From: Billgrantia aerodenitrificans
GTDB taxonomy: Bacteria > Pseudomonadota > Gammaproteobacteria > Pseudomonadales > Halomonadaceae
Length of the DNA stretch: 64,000 nucleotides
Direction: 5' to 3'
Assembly: GCF_021404405.1 (NCBI RefSeq)
Contig: NZ_JABFTV010000007.1
Coordinates: 62,001 to 126,000, forward strand
Each line of letters opens with the position of its first letter. Positions within the stretch are counted from its first letter, which is position 1. Under the pieces are notes generated by a model. The model had not been told where the DNA came from. It searched no databases and worked only from the letters and a program-made list of their open reading frames with translations. This document shows positions 18,575 to 27,376 of this stretch, piece after piece. Made by a program: the position numbers and the translations under genes.

Positions 18575-19923
18575 TGGATAAGCTGGTTAGCCGCGTGTTT
18601 GCCGCCTGGCTGCTGGTGGCTGGGAGCGGACTGCTGGCCCTGCCCGCCATGGCGCTGGATTTCCACCAGGCCTACGAGCTGGCGCTGCAGCACGACCCGA
18701 CCTGGCAAGCGGCCCGCAGCGAGAGCTCCGCGGGCAGCCATGAGCGGGCGCTGGGGCGTGCCGCGCTGATGCCCAATCTGAGCTACCGCTATACCCGCAT
18801 GCGCAACGACGCTGAGATTCGTCAGGACACTCCCTTGGGTACGACCCGGCAGGACCTGGAATACACCAGCTTCTCTTCTGGTTTCACCCTTACCCAGCCG
18901 CTGTTCGATGCAGCGGCATTCGCCCAGTACCGCGAGGGTAAGGCACGCGCCGAGGCCGCCGGCCTGACCCTGGAGCGGGCGCGCCAGGCGCTAGCGGTAC
19001 GGGTGCTGCAGGCTTATACCGAAGCCCTCTATGCCGAGGAGGAGGTGGGGCTGATGCGCGCCCATGGCAGAGCCTTGGAAGAGGAGGCTGAACGCAGCCG
19101 ACGCTTCGTGGCAGGCGGCGAGGGCACTCGCACCGACCAGATGGAGATCGAGGCGCAGCGGCGGCTTCTGGCGGCACAGCTGATCGAGGCCGAGGACCGT
19201 TGGCAGGATGCCCGTAACGCCCTGGCGATGTTGATCGGCCACCTGCCAGCCGCGGCGCTGGTGCCGTTGAGCGATGCCGCGCATATGCAAGAGCCCGACT
19301 TCCTGTCGCTTGAAGAGTGGCGCGAGCTGGCCGTGGCCCATAACCCTGAGCTTGCCGCCCAGCGCAGCCTGCTCGAAGCCACCCGGCAGCAGCGAAACCA
19401 GCAGCGCGCCGGACATTTGCCCAGCGTGCGGCTGGTGGCGCGCAGCCAGATCACCGACTCCAACGCCGAGAATCAGGTGGGGCAGCGCTACGACACCGAC
19501 AGCATCGGCGTGGAAGTTCAGGTTCCGCTATTCGCTGGAGGGCGCGTGCGCGCCGCTAGCCGTCAGGCCAGCGACACCCTGGAGCAGGCTCGTTTCGAGC
19601 TTGACGGCGCCATGGCCAAACTGCTCAACGACGTCGAGCGCCAGTACCGCATGACCCTGAGCAGCCAGCGGCGCATCGAGGCCTACCGCGACTCCGTGCT
19701 CGCCGCCGAAGCGCGGCTCGATGCCACCCGGCGCAGCATCCTCGGCGGCGAGCGCACCAACCTCGATGCCCTCAATGCCGAACAGCAGCACGTCGAAGCC
19801 CAGCGCGACCTGGCCCGCGCCCGCTACGACTATCTGCTCGCCTGGCTGTCGCTGCGCTGGCAGGCGGGAGTACTCGATAAGGGCGATATCGAACGGGTGG
19901 CGGGGGCTTTCGGTGCAGGTTAG
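18574..19923 (+). CDS. hasF: TolC-family outer-membrane channel, HasF/PrtF
   Basis: This 449-residue TolC-family protein completes the HasDEF exporter. It has a signal peptide ending near LALPAMA, then the family start LDFHQAYELALQHDPTWQAA. The two TolC repeats contain LTQPLFDAAAFAQYREG and GVEVQVPLFAGGRV, the conserved strand motifs, separated by long helical segments. The gene starts on the last base of hasE. It ends 12 bp before the convergent cytochrome b561 gene with no obvious terminator between. No hasB (dedicated TonB-like gene) follows, unlike the Serratia order, so a TonB from elsewhere must serve HasR. Confidence 0.9.
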   Translation: MDKLVSRVFAAWLLVAGSGLLALPAMALDFHQAYELALQHDPTWQAARSESSAGSHERALGRAALMPNLSYRYTRMRNDAEIRQDTPLGTTRQDLEYTSFSSGFTLTQPLFDAAAFAQYREGKARAEAAGLTLERARQALAVRVLQAYTEALYAEEEVGLMRAHGRALEEEAERSRRFVAGGEGTRTDQMEIEAQRRLLAAQLIEAEDRWQDARNALAMLIGHLPAAALVPLSDAAHMQEPDFLSLEEWRELAVAHNPELAAQRSLLEATRQQRNQQRAGHLPSVRLVARSQITDSNAENQVGQRYDTDSIGVEVQVPLFAGGRVRAASRQASDTLEQARFELDGAMAKLLNDVERQYRMTLSSQRRIEAYRDSVLAAEARLDATRRSILGGERTNLDALNAEQQHVEAQRDLARARYDYLLAWLSLRWQAGVLDKGDIERVAGAFGAG

Positions 19924-19935
19924 CGCGCGGCTTGG

Positions 19936-20520
19936 TTAAGCGTCGCGTGTTGCCTGGGGTGAGCCCAGCATGCGCGCCAGGATGCCATCCTTGAGCCACA
20001 GGCGATGGGCCAGCGCCATCGCCACATGGCCGGCAATCAGTGCCAGTAGCAGCCAGGCCAGGGTGCTGTGCAGCAGGTCGGCAGGCGCCATCATCCAGGC
20101 AATCTCGCGCTCCGCTTCCGGCAGCAGTTCAATGCCATAGAAGATCAGGTGGCCGCCCCGGCCATACTGGCGCAGGATGGCCAGCGCCGGTATCAGAATC
20201 AACAGCGCATAGAAGGCCAGGTGCATGCAGCGCGCCAGCAATCCCCCCAAGCCTGATGGGCGGGGCGGTCGGTGATGGCGCTGGCGATAGGCCCACATGG
20301 CGCGCAGCAGCGTCGTCACCAGCAGCATGGCGCCCAACGAGCCGTGGGGGCCGATCCTCGCCAATACCAGAGTGACGGCGTTCTCACCGAATCCCTTCCA
20401 GGCCAACAAAACCCCGAATAACAGTATCACTTGCGCTGCCGTCAGCCAGTGGAGGAGACGGCTGACGAGGCCATAGCGATCGGGGGTGTCTCGCCAGTGA
20501 TTGGCGGGTGATGTCGTCAC
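19936..20520 (-). CDS. Cytochrome b561-type membrane protein
   Basis: The 194-residue protein has four hydrophobic segments and begins RYGLVSRLLHWLTAAQVILL, the usual start of prokaryotic b561. His residues in the first and last membrane helices (SRLLHWL, LIAGHVAMALAHRLWLKD) can ligate heme b. Proteins of this family pass electrons between quinol and other acceptors in the inner membrane. It lies 19 bp downstream of the siderophore-interacting reductase and is probably co-transcribed with it, which suggests a part in ferric reduction or heme-linked electron transfer. Confidence 0.85.
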   Translation of the reverse strand: MTTSPANHWRDTPDRYGLVSRLLHWLTAAQVILLFGVLLAWKGFGENAVTLVLARIGPHGSLGAMLLVTTLLRAMWAYRQRHHRPPRPSGLGGLLARCMHLAFYALLILIPALAILRQYGRGGHLIFYGIELLPEAEREIAWMMAPADLLHSTLAWLLLALIAGHVAMALAHRLWLKDGILARMLGSPQATRDA

Positions 20521-20539
20521 TTAAGCTTCCGCGCGATGT

Positions 20540-21469
20540 TCATTCGTCCGCCTTGCCCAGGCGCCAATAGCCCATGCTGGTGACGCACTGCTTGGGCAGG
20601 CCGCACTCATTGACCAGATAGCGGCGAATATCCCGGGTGACCTTGGATTCTGCCGCAATCCAGGCATAGAAGGGGGCATTGTCGTCGAGACTCGCGGGCT
20701 CCCAGAGGACGGCGTTGTCTTCATCTAGCCCCTCGCTGGCGCCACTATGCGGTTGTCCGCCTAGGGCGCGGATCTCCTGATGCAGGTCGATGTCGCGCAC
20801 CGCTCGCCTCAGCAGATCGCCGTGGTGGCAACCCGGCTCGCTATCGCGGGGCAACCAGCGCAGCTTGGCGGGGGCAGAGAGGGGCTGGATATCGTCCCTA
20901 CGCGGTACTTCGAGCATAGCCTCTACCCGTGGGGCGAGGGGCAGGTCGTCGAGTGTTTCGAAGATGCCGGCGGCCGCCGGCAGGGCGGTCTCGTCGGCGA
21001 TAATTAGGATGCGCCGTACGCCCCGCGGTGGCTTCCACTCATAGCCGAGCTTTTCGCCCCCGGCACTGGCCAGCGGAGCGGTCATCGCCAGGCGGTCGCC
21101 GGGACGGGCGCGCATCGCCCAGCGTGAGGCGGGGCCGTTGTCGCCGTGCAGCACGAACTCCACATCGACTTCGCCGCGTGCCGGGCGCAGTGCGCGAATG
21201 GTGTAGGTGCGCATGGGGGGGCGCTCGGCGTCTGGCAGGGCACGATAGGCGCCGAACCAGTCGTGCTCTTCCAGCTTGGCGATCTCGAACAGCGCGTCTA
21301 GGCCGTTGGCGTCCTGGGGAAAGAACAGTTTGATGCGTTGGTCCGGCGCGTGGGTGGCCATCCGGCCAACCTGGGGCCCGGTGAAAGTGAACCTGACTAG
21401 CGATGGGCTGACCTGGGTACGGCGTCCCAGGGTGATATCGAAAAGGCGGTAGCTCGTGCGTCCAGCCAT
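20540..21469 (-). CDS. Siderophore-interacting FAD-binding reductase (SIP/ViuB family)
   Basis: Members of this family reduce ferric siderophores in the cytoplasm to release iron. The 309-residue protein has the ferredoxin-reductase-like FAD domain with the flavin motif MRTYTIRALRP and HGDNGPASRWAMRARPGDRL, then ILIIADETALPAAAGIFETL in the NAD(P)-binding half. The C-terminal APFYAWIAAESKVTRDIRRY is the SIP signature. A good Fur box lies about 40 bp upstream. It is the first gene of a two-gene unit with cytochrome b561 and stands back to back with the Has system. Confidence 0.9.
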   Translation of the reverse strand: MAGRTSYRLFDITLGRRTQVSPSLVRFTFTGPQVGRMATHAPDQRIKLFFPQDANGLDALFEIAKLEEHDWFGAYRALPDAERPPMRTYTIRALRPARGEVDVEFVLHGDNGPASRWAMRARPGDRLAMTAPLASAGGEKLGYEWKPPRGVRRILIIADETALPAAAGIFETLDDLPLAPRVEAMLEVPRRDDIQPLSAPAKLRWLPRDSEPGCHHGDLLRRAVRDIDLHQEIRALGGQPHSGASEGLDEDNAVLWEPASLDDNAPFYAWIAAESKVTRDIRRYLVNECGLPKQCVTSMGYWRLGKADE

Positions 21470-21510
21470 AGTGGATGACTCCCATGTGAGGTGGGAATAC
21501 TATCACTAGT

Positions 21511-21529
21511 AGTAATGATTCTCAATAAC
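21511..21529 (-). promoter_or_regulatory. Fur box upstream of the siderophore-interacting reductase
   Basis: AGTAATGATTCTCAATAAC matches the 19-bp Fur consensus at about 13 positions, including the block TAATGAT. It lies 41 bp upstream of the reductase start and 100 bp before the divergent DUF454 gene, so iron control of one or both is likely. Confidence 0.6.
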
Positions 21530-21610
21530 CGACGAATATGATGAATTCCCCCGTTTGGAACGTTAACTCTCATGGCATTGAATGAACCGTACGTTAACGA
21601 GGCGATGGTA

Positions 21611-21982
21611 ATGGTGCGATTGTTATGGGTGGCATTGGCGGCATTGAGCTTTGCGGTGGGTTTTCTCGGCCTGTTTCTCCCGCTATTGCCGACCACGGAG
21701 TTCATGCTGGCGGCGGTCTATTGTGCATCTCGCGGCTCACCGCGCTTCGAGGCCTGGATTCGCTCGCGGCGCTATGTCGGGCCACTGCTCGAGAACTGGG
21801 AGAAGGAGAAGGCGATCCCCCGGCGCGCCAAGTTTGTCGCCGTGGGAATGATCTTCGCCAGCATGGTGATGATTCTGCTGCACCTGGGTGAGGGTTGGCT
21901 GCGCTGGGCTATAGTGGCGATGCTGGTTGTGGTGGCGGTTTGGCTGGTCACACGACCGGAGCCTTCTCGGCCCATGCGCTAA
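21611..21982 (+). CDS. DUF454 (YbaN-like) inner-membrane protein
   Basis: This small protein of about 123 residues has three to four hydrophobic segments. It carries the DUF454 pattern LGLFLPLLPTTEFMLAAVYCASRGSPRFEAW, with residues 11-20 of that stretch (LLPTTEFMLA) the most conserved part. The function of the family is unknown; members often lie near iron or heme genes, as here. I prefer the start at 21611, where GAGG stands eight bases upstream; the frame is open to 21572. A Fur box lies in the divergent region shared with the siderophore-interacting reductase. Confidence 0.8.
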   Translation: MVRLLWVALAALSFAVGFLGLFLPLLPTTEFMLAAVYCASRGSPRFEAWIRSRRYVGPLLENWEKEKAIPRRAKFVAVGMIFASMVMILLHLGEGWLRWAIVAMLVVVAVWLVTRPEPSRPMR

Positions 21983-22054
21983 GACGAACGATCCAGGCTT
22001 ACCCCCGGGTGCCGTGACGAAGCTTGATCGATTCTCTTCCCTGGGGCATGGTCA

Positions 22055-23083
22055 ATGGAATCCACCCTTGATCGGCAGCAAGCGACGACCATGGCCTACG
22101 ATCTCAGTGAGCGCTTGGTAATTGGACTGGCATCCAGCGCCTTGTTCGATCTGGAGGAATCCGATCGGGTCTTTCGCGAGCAGGGCGAGGCGTCCTATCG
22201 CATCTATCAGCGCGACAACGAGAACAAGCCGTTAAGTACCGGCGTTGCCTTCCCGTTCATCAAGCGTCTGCTGTCATTGAACGAGCTGAGCCCGGACAAC
22301 CCGCCCATCGAAGTGGTACTGCTCTCGCGCAACGATCCGGAAACCGGACTGCGGGTCATGAAGTCGATCGAGCACCATGAGCTGGGCATTACGCGGGCCA
22401 TATTTCTTCAGGGGCGTTACCCCCATCGCTTCATTCCGGCGTTGAACATCAGTCTTTTTCTGTCCGCCAATCGCCAGGACGTCGACCAGGCGATCCTGGC
22501 CGGGCATCCGGCGGGGCAGGTGCTGTCGTCGGGCGATCTCGATCTGACCGACGAGGAGGAGCTGCGCATTGCCTTCGACTTCGATGGCGTGCTGGTCACC
22601 GACGAGTCCGAAACCATCTACCAGAAGCAGGGGATCGAAGCCTTTCACGCGTATGAACGGGCCAATGCCCAGATACCGCCCGCGGCGGGCTTGTTGGCCG
22701 TTTTTCTGCGCAAGCTGGCGCATATCCAGATGCTGGAAAAGCAGCGCGAAGAGGAAACGCAGGGAGCCTATCGACCCAAGGTCAGGGTCTCCATCGTCAC
22801 CGCCCGCAACGCGCCGGCCCATGAGCGGGTCATCCATACCATGCGTAGCTGGGGCGTGACGGTCAACGAGGCCTATTTCCTCGGCGGCATTGCCAAGGAG
22901 CATGTTCTTGGCATCATCAAGCCGCATATTTTCTTCGACGACCAGGCATCCCACCTCTCGGCCACCAGCGATATTCTGCCGTCGGTGCATGTGCCGTTCG
23001 GTCAGCTCAATCAGGGCTTGGGTGTGAGTGAGGAAGGTGCCGCTCGGTCTGGCTTCTCGCCGCCGGGAGAGAGTTCCCTCTAG
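22055..23083 (+). CDS. Cytosolic 5'-nucleotidase family protein (PF06189-like)
   Basis: The 342-residue protein matches the bacterial relatives of cytosolic 5'-nucleotidase I, HAD-fold enzymes that remove phosphate from nucleoside monophosphates. The opening LVIGLASSALFDLEESDRVF is a family hallmark. The nucleophile motif FDFDGVL lies at 174-180, VSIVTARNAPAHERV gives the second HAD motif, and KPHIFFDDQASHL the acidic motif. Homologues usually start at the Met in MAYDLSERL (22091); the 22055 start adds 12 residues, and neither has a strong Shine-Dalgarno. It stands alone between unrelated genes. Confidence 0.8.
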   Translation: MESTLDRQQATTMAYDLSERLVIGLASSALFDLEESDRVFREQGEASYRIYQRDNENKPLSTGVAFPFIKRLLSLNELSPDNPPIEVVLLSRNDPETGLRVMKSIEHHELGITRAIFLQGRYPHRFIPALNISLFLSANRQDVDQAILAGHPAGQVLSSGDLDLTDEEELRIAFDFDGVLVTDESETIYQKQGIEAFHAYERANAQIPPAAGLLAVFLRKLAHIQMLEKQREEETQGAYRPKVRVSIVTARNAPAHERVIHTMRSWGVTVNEAYFLGGIAKEHVLGIIKPHIFFDDQASHLSATSDILPSVHVPFGQLNQGLGVSEEGAARSGFSPPGESSL

Positions 23084-23213
23084 CGTTTCATGCTGGCGTC
23101 TCCGTTAGCGATGGCAGCCCACCCCGGGAGGGGGAGGGCTGAGAGCATGGCCAAGAGTATGGGGTTGTGTTTCGTGGTTGCGATGCTTATCGGTTTTCTC
23201 GAAGCGGCTTGGC

Positions 23214-23936
23214 TCATACCGGGCTTGCGGTGGGACGAACCACGATATCGCTGGTGTCCACCCCATCGGGCTGGGCGATGACGTGAGCGATGGCCGCGGC
23301 GATGGCCTCGGGCTTGAGGGCAATCTGGCGGAAACTCTTCATCGCTTCGGCGGCGCCGGCATCGGTGATGGTGTCGGCCAGTTCAGACTCGACCACGCCG
23401 GGATAGACGCAGGTGACGCGCAGGTTGTCGTGCTCCTGGCGCAGCCCGTCGGAAATGGCCCGTACGGCGAACTTGGTGGCGCAGTAGACAGCGCCGGTTG
23501 GCACCACGAAGAGGCCGCCGATGGAGGAGATGTTGATCACCTGTCCGCTGCCCTGGGTCTGCATGGTGGGTAGCACGGCAGCGATACCGTGCAGCACGCC
23601 GCGGATGTTGACGTCGATCATGCGGTCCCACTCCTCGACCTTGAGCGAGGCCAGGGGCGAGAGCGGCATGACGCCGGCATTGTTGATGATCACGTCGATG
23701 CGACCATGGAGCTTCAGCGCGGCATCGGCGAAGGCCTGTACGTCTTCGCGCTGGGTGACATCCAGCGCTCGATACTCGACGCTGCCGCCTTCGGAACGAA
23801 TGTCCTGAGCTAATGCTTCTAGGCGCTCGGTGCGGCGAGCACCGATGACCAGATGATGGCCTTGTTTGGCCAGCAACCGGGCAGTGGCTTCGCCAATGCC
23901 GCTGCTGGCGCCGGTGAGAAGAATGACTTTGCTCAT
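23214..23936 (-). CDS. NAD(P)-dependent short-chain dehydrogenase/reductase
   Basis: This is a classical SDR of 240 residues, a Rossmann-fold oxidoreductase. The cofactor motif TGASSGIG lies at 8-15, NNAG at 85-88, and the catalytic triad is Ser138 with Tyr151 and Lys155 (YCATK). The family resembles YdfG-type aldehyde or hydroxy-acid reductases, but the substrate cannot be predicted. It diverges from an interrupted AraC gene with 228 bp between, a layout usual for an AraC-controlled reductase. Confidence 0.9.
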   Translation of the reverse strand: MSKVILLTGASSGIGEATARLLAKQGHHLVIGARRTERLEALAQDIRSEGGSVEYRALDVTQREDVQAFADAALKLHGRIDVIINNAGVMPLSPLASLKVEEWDRMIDVNIRGVLHGIAAVLPTMQTQGSGQVINISSIGGLFVVPTGAVYCATKFAVRAISDGLRQEHDNLRVTCVYPGVVESELADTITDAGAAEAMKSFRQIALKPEAIAAAIAHVIAQPDGVDTSDIVVRPTASPV

Positions 23937-24164
23937 ATAGAGATGACTCCGTATGGGTGGCTTGTGACGACTCTCTAACAGAACTCGGATGATCGATTCG
24001 CGAGCAAGAGCGTCGTTGTAGTAAGCCTACGGAGGCGCAGTAAAAGCCGACAGAGTCATTCCTATTGCAGTATTGCCTAATCCTGTAGAGGAAGCGCTTT
24101 TAGGGTGTGTTTTGCCCGAAAGTTTGCCTAAATCTTTAGTGACGCGAATTGTGAGGGCTACCAC
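23937..24164. promoter_or_regulatory. Divergent intergenic region between SDR and AraC genes
   Basis: This 228-bp gap is more AT-rich than its surroundings and must hold both divergent promoters. I see no clear operator, strong hairpin or sigma70 box pair that I could defend. Confidence 0.4.
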
Positions 24165-25109
24165 GTGCCTATACGACCTACCCTGAATTCCCAGGAGCGA
24201 ATGATCGAATTGCTGTATCGGCTAGCGCCGCATGAGGGGTTTACCCAGTCGCTGCTGAACGAGGTGCGCTTCATGCGCTCGGATCGCCCGCTGAAGCTCG
24301 CCCCGGTGATGTACGAGCCGAGCATCGTGATCGTGTGCCAGGGGCGTAAGCGAGGCTACCTGGGCGATGAAGTATATCTCTACGATGCCTTGCACTATCT
24401 CGTACTGGCGGTACCGCTGCCCTTTGCCGCGGAAACCGAGGCCAGCCCCGAGGAGTCGCTGCTGGCCATGTCGATTCGGCTGGACATGGCCGTGGTGGCG
24501 GAGCTGGTCTTCATGCTGGACCAGTAGGATGCACGTTCGACGTCGGCCCCAAGATGCATGCTCTCCACGCCGCTCGATGCCACCATGTCGGACGCCACGC
24601 TCAGGCTGCTCGAGGCGCTGGCCTCGCCTATGGAAGCACAAGTGCTGGCGCCCAATATCGTGCGGGAGATCTACTATCGGATACTGGCCGGCGAGCAGGG
24701 TGGGAGCGTTCGCGCGGCGCTGGCCCAGCAGGGCCAGTTCGGCAGGATCGCCAAGGCGCTGCACCGTATTCACGCCGAGTACGCCGAGCCCCTGGAGGTG
24801 GGACGCCTGGCCAGCGATGTCGGCATGAGCACGGCGGCCTTTCACGTGCACTTCAAGGCAGTGACGCAAACCTCGCCCCTGCAGTACATCAAGTCGACGC
24901 GGCTGCATCAGGCACGCATGATGATGATTCGTGACGGTCTGCCTGCAGCGGCGGCAGCCGCCAGGGTTGGCTACGAGAGTGCTTCGCAGTTCAGCCGTGA
25001 GTTCAAGCGCTTCTTCGGCCGGCCACCGGGCGAGGAAGTGCGCGAAATGAAGGCTTCGCTGGCGCTGTTGCCCCCTGAACGGGTGGCAAACCTGGCAGTG
25101 TCGCATTGA
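24165..25109 (+). pseudogene. AraC-family regulator interrupted by an in-frame TAG
   Basis: The N-terminal AraC_N cupin-like domain (MYEPSIVIVCQGRKRGYLGD, YDALHYLVLAVPLPFAAETEA) is coded from 24165 to the TAG at 24525-24527. Without any frame change the same frame then codes the rest (STPLDATMSDATLRLLEAL, IVREIYYRILAGEQG) and the two C-terminal helix-turn-helix motifs (LEVGRLASDVGMSTAAFHVH, FKRFFGRPP). Without the TAG the product would be 313-314 residues, the normal YqhC-like length. One nonsense change therefore separates effector and DNA-binding domains. A restart at the ATG at 24558 would give a free DNA-binding half. It diverges from an SDR gene that it probably controlled. Confidence 0.8.
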
Positions 25110-25233
25110 GGATGGTGCGGCATCCCCACGAGTTTCATGGTCGGGAGCTGGGCGCACTGGCCTGTTTCTCCCGACCATTTGTTGTTCCATTCTTTCAACT
25201 CAGTTCTTGAGGAAGTCCAGCAGGTCCTGGCAA

Positions 25234-25662
25234 TCAGTCGGCGATGCGCAGCGTCACGTCGATGTTTCCGCGCGTCGCATTGGAGTACGGGCAGACGATG
25301 TGGGCTTGGTCGACCAGACCTTGCAGGGTGGTGCGATCGAGACCGGGGGCGGTGATGGTCAGTTCTGCTTCGATACCGAAACCGGTGGGGATCTGGCCGA
25401 TGCCGATCTTGGCGGTGACGTTGGTGGCCGCGGGCAGTGCGACTTTCTGCTGGCCGGCGACATACTTCAGTGCGCCGAGGAAGCAGGCCGAGTACCCGGC
25501 GGCGAACAACTGCTCCGGGTTGGTGCCTGGGCCGCCGGCGCCGCCCAGCTCGCGCGGGGTGGACAGCTGAACGTCGAGTACGCCGTCGGAGGAGGTGGCG
25601 CGGCCTTCGCGGCCCCCTGTGGCAGTCGCGGTGGCGGCGTAGAGGATTTTTTCGATGGACAT
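25234..25662 (-). CDS. ohr: Organic hydroperoxide resistance protein, Ohr/OsmC family
   Basis: Ohr is a thiol peroxidase that reduces organic hydroperoxides. The 142-residue protein has both reactive cysteines in family context: Cys60 in [13 protein letters not shown] and Cys124 in [14 protein letters not shown]. The early part [21 protein letters not shown] is also typical. The start at 25662 has AGGAACG upstream; the frame runs further to 25749 without support. It diverges from an AraC-type gene with about 119 bp between. The usual partner is a MarR repressor (OhrR), which is not seen here. Confidence 0.9.
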   Translation of the reverse strand: MSIEKILYAATATATGGREGRATSSDGVLDVQLSTPRELGGAGGPGTNPEQLFAAGYSACFLGALKYVAGQQKVALPAATNVTAKIGIGQIPTGFGIEAELTITAPGLDRTTLQGLVDQAHIVCPYSNATRGNIDVTLRIAD

Positions 25663-25781
25663 GGCAGTCGTTCCTGTTCCGTTGAGTGGCCGGGTGGTGT
25701 TGCCCGGTGAGGTGTATTCTGCGCGCCCGCTCGATACAATTGGTGGCATAAAGTCCTGAAAACTTGATCAGGAGTATGCGC

Positions 25782-26603
25782 ATGGTGGATCGGCTTGCGG
25801 CGCTGATGGCGCATTTCCCGGTGAGCGCGCAGGTGTTCAATGCGGGGACGTTGTGCGGCACCAACACACTGCAAAGTGACGGCACCCATGGACAGTTGCA
25901 CCTGGTTCGCAGAGGGGTAGTTGAGGTGCGGTACGGCAGGGAGTTACTGCAGGTCGAACGACCGAGCCTGTTGTTGTTCCCACGGCCGCTGACGCATCGC
26001 TTCCTCACCGACCCCGAGCGTGGTGCGGACATGGTCTGCGCTAACCTGTCGTTCGAGGGTGGCGCCGCCAATCCGATCGCATCGGCACTACCGGACGTCG
26101 TCTGCCTGCCGCTGGCAGACATTGCTGGCGCCGAGCCGGTGCTGGAGTTGTTATTCGAGGAGGCATTCGAGCAGCGATGCGGGCGCGTTGCGCTGGTCGA
26201 GCGTCTCCTCGAGGTGGTGATGGTCCAGGTTTTGCGCCAACTGATGACCAGTGGCGAAGTGCACGGTGGCTTGCTGTCCGGGTTGTCACATCCGCGCCTG
26301 CGCAACGCACTGGTGGCTATGCATGAGAAGCCAGAGCAGGCGTGGACACTGGACGAACTGGCGAATGTTGCCGGCATGTCGCGCAGCGTATTCGCCACGA
26401 CGTTTCGCGAGACGGTAGGCGTTACGCCGGGGCGGTACTTGCAAAGCTGGCGCGTGCGGCTGGCACAGAAGGCCTTGCTGCGCGGGCGGCCTCTGAAAGT
26501 GATCGCAACCGAGGTTGGCTACGGTAGTGAAGCCGCGCTCTCCCGTGCGTTCAAGGCACAATCCGGACAATCGCCGCGGAAGTGGAAAGCCGGTCACCCA
26601 TAG
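25782..26603 (+). CDS. AraC-family regulator with cupin N-terminus
   Basis: The 273-residue protein has an N-terminal cupin_6-type sensor domain (QLHLVRRGVVEVRYGRELLQ, LLLFPRPLTHRF). The C-terminal AraC DNA-binding domain has both helix-turn-helix motifs (WTLDELANVAGMSRSVFATT and LKVIATEVGYGSEAALSRAF). AGGAG stands seven bases before 25782, so the nearby 25776 ATG is less likely. It diverges from ohr and may control it. This subfamily often regulates neighbouring oxidoreductase genes. Confidence 0.85.
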   Translation: MVDRLAALMAHFPVSAQVFNAGTLCGTNTLQSDGTHGQLHLVRRGVVEVRYGRELLQVERPSLLLFPRPLTHRFLTDPERGADMVCANLSFEGGAANPIASALPDVVCLPLADIAGAEPVLELLFEEAFEQRCGRVALVERLLEVVMVQVLRQLMTSGEVHGGLLSGLSHPRLRNALVAMHEKPEQAWTLDELANVAGMSRSVFATTFRETVGVTPGRYLQSWRVRLAQKALLRGRPLKVIATEVGYGSEAALSRAFKAQSGQSPRKWKAGHP

Positions 26604-26720
26604 AGACTTTGGGCCCATCGATATGGGCACGAGTCCGTGGACGGCCTGTCGCAGCCGCATTGAGCAGCCTGTTGAGCGGTGTAGGATGGGAGGCCTTATC
26701 GACTGCAACAAGGGCTGGCC

Positions 26721-27335
26721 ATGAGCGACTATCTGTTGGAAGAGTCACCGCTGAGCAGCGGGGCCATCTATCGATTGTTCTGCGGCACGATCTGCCCGCG
26801 CCCCATCGCCTGGGTCTCGACGCATGATCGCGACGGTAACACCAACCTGGCGCCGTTCTCCTTCTTCAATGTGGTGAGCGTGGCGCCGCCGGTGCTGGGC
26901 TTCTCGCCGCTGCTCAACGGCGAGGGTCAGCCCAAGGACACCATTCGCAACCTGGAGCAGGTGCCGGAGTGTGTGGTGCACATCAGCGGTGAGGCACTGG
27001 TCAACGAGATGAACGCCACCAGCGCCAGCCTGCCGGCGGGAGAGGATGAGTTCGCCCTGGCGGGGCTGGAGAAGGTGACCATGCCGGGGCTCACGGTGCC
27101 TCGAGTAGCGGCGGCGCCGGTGGCTTTCGGCTGCCGACTGCGCGAGATCGTGCGCTTCGGCGATCAACCCATGGCAGGTTGTCTGGTGCTGGCGGAGGTG
27201 GTGTCGATTCACATCGACGATGCCATCTGGAACGGCCGTCACGTGAGCGTCGAGGCGCTCAAGCCCATTGGGAGGATGGCGGGCAGCGACTATGCCCGTA
27301 CGACCGACCTGTTCGGGCTGGAGCGGCCGACGTGA
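26721..27335 (+). CDS. Flavin reductase-like FMN-binding protein
   Basis: This 204-residue protein belongs to the DIM6/NTAB flavin reductase-like family. It shows the FMN-binding start CPRPIAWVSTHDRDGNTNLA, then PFSFFNVVSVAPPVLGFSP and KDTIRNLEQVPECVVHISGE. Members reduce free flavin or act as flavoenzymes of unknown substrate. It follows an AraC gene after 117 bp on the same strand and ends 41 bp before a convergent AraC gene. The 26604-26720 gap has a small GCCCAT/ATGGGC hairpin and nothing stronger. Confidence 0.85.
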   Translation: MSDYLLEESPLSSGAIYRLFCGTICPRPIAWVSTHDRDGNTNLAPFSFFNVVSVAPPVLGFSPLLNGEGQPKDTIRNLEQVPECVVHISGEALVNEMNATSASLPAGEDEFALAGLEKVTMPGLTVPRVAAAPVAFGCRLREIVRFGDQPMAGCLVLAEVVSIHIDDAIWNGRHVSVEALKPIGRMAGSDYARTTDLFGLERPT

Positions 27336-27376
27336 GATGCCGGTTCCACGGCGACAGGATCTCGACCATGCCCGCC

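Noticed and set aside
24971..26398. A 475-codon minus-strand frame across ohr and the AraC gene
   Set aside because: It overlaps two well-supported genes in other frames and has low-complexity composition without any domain.
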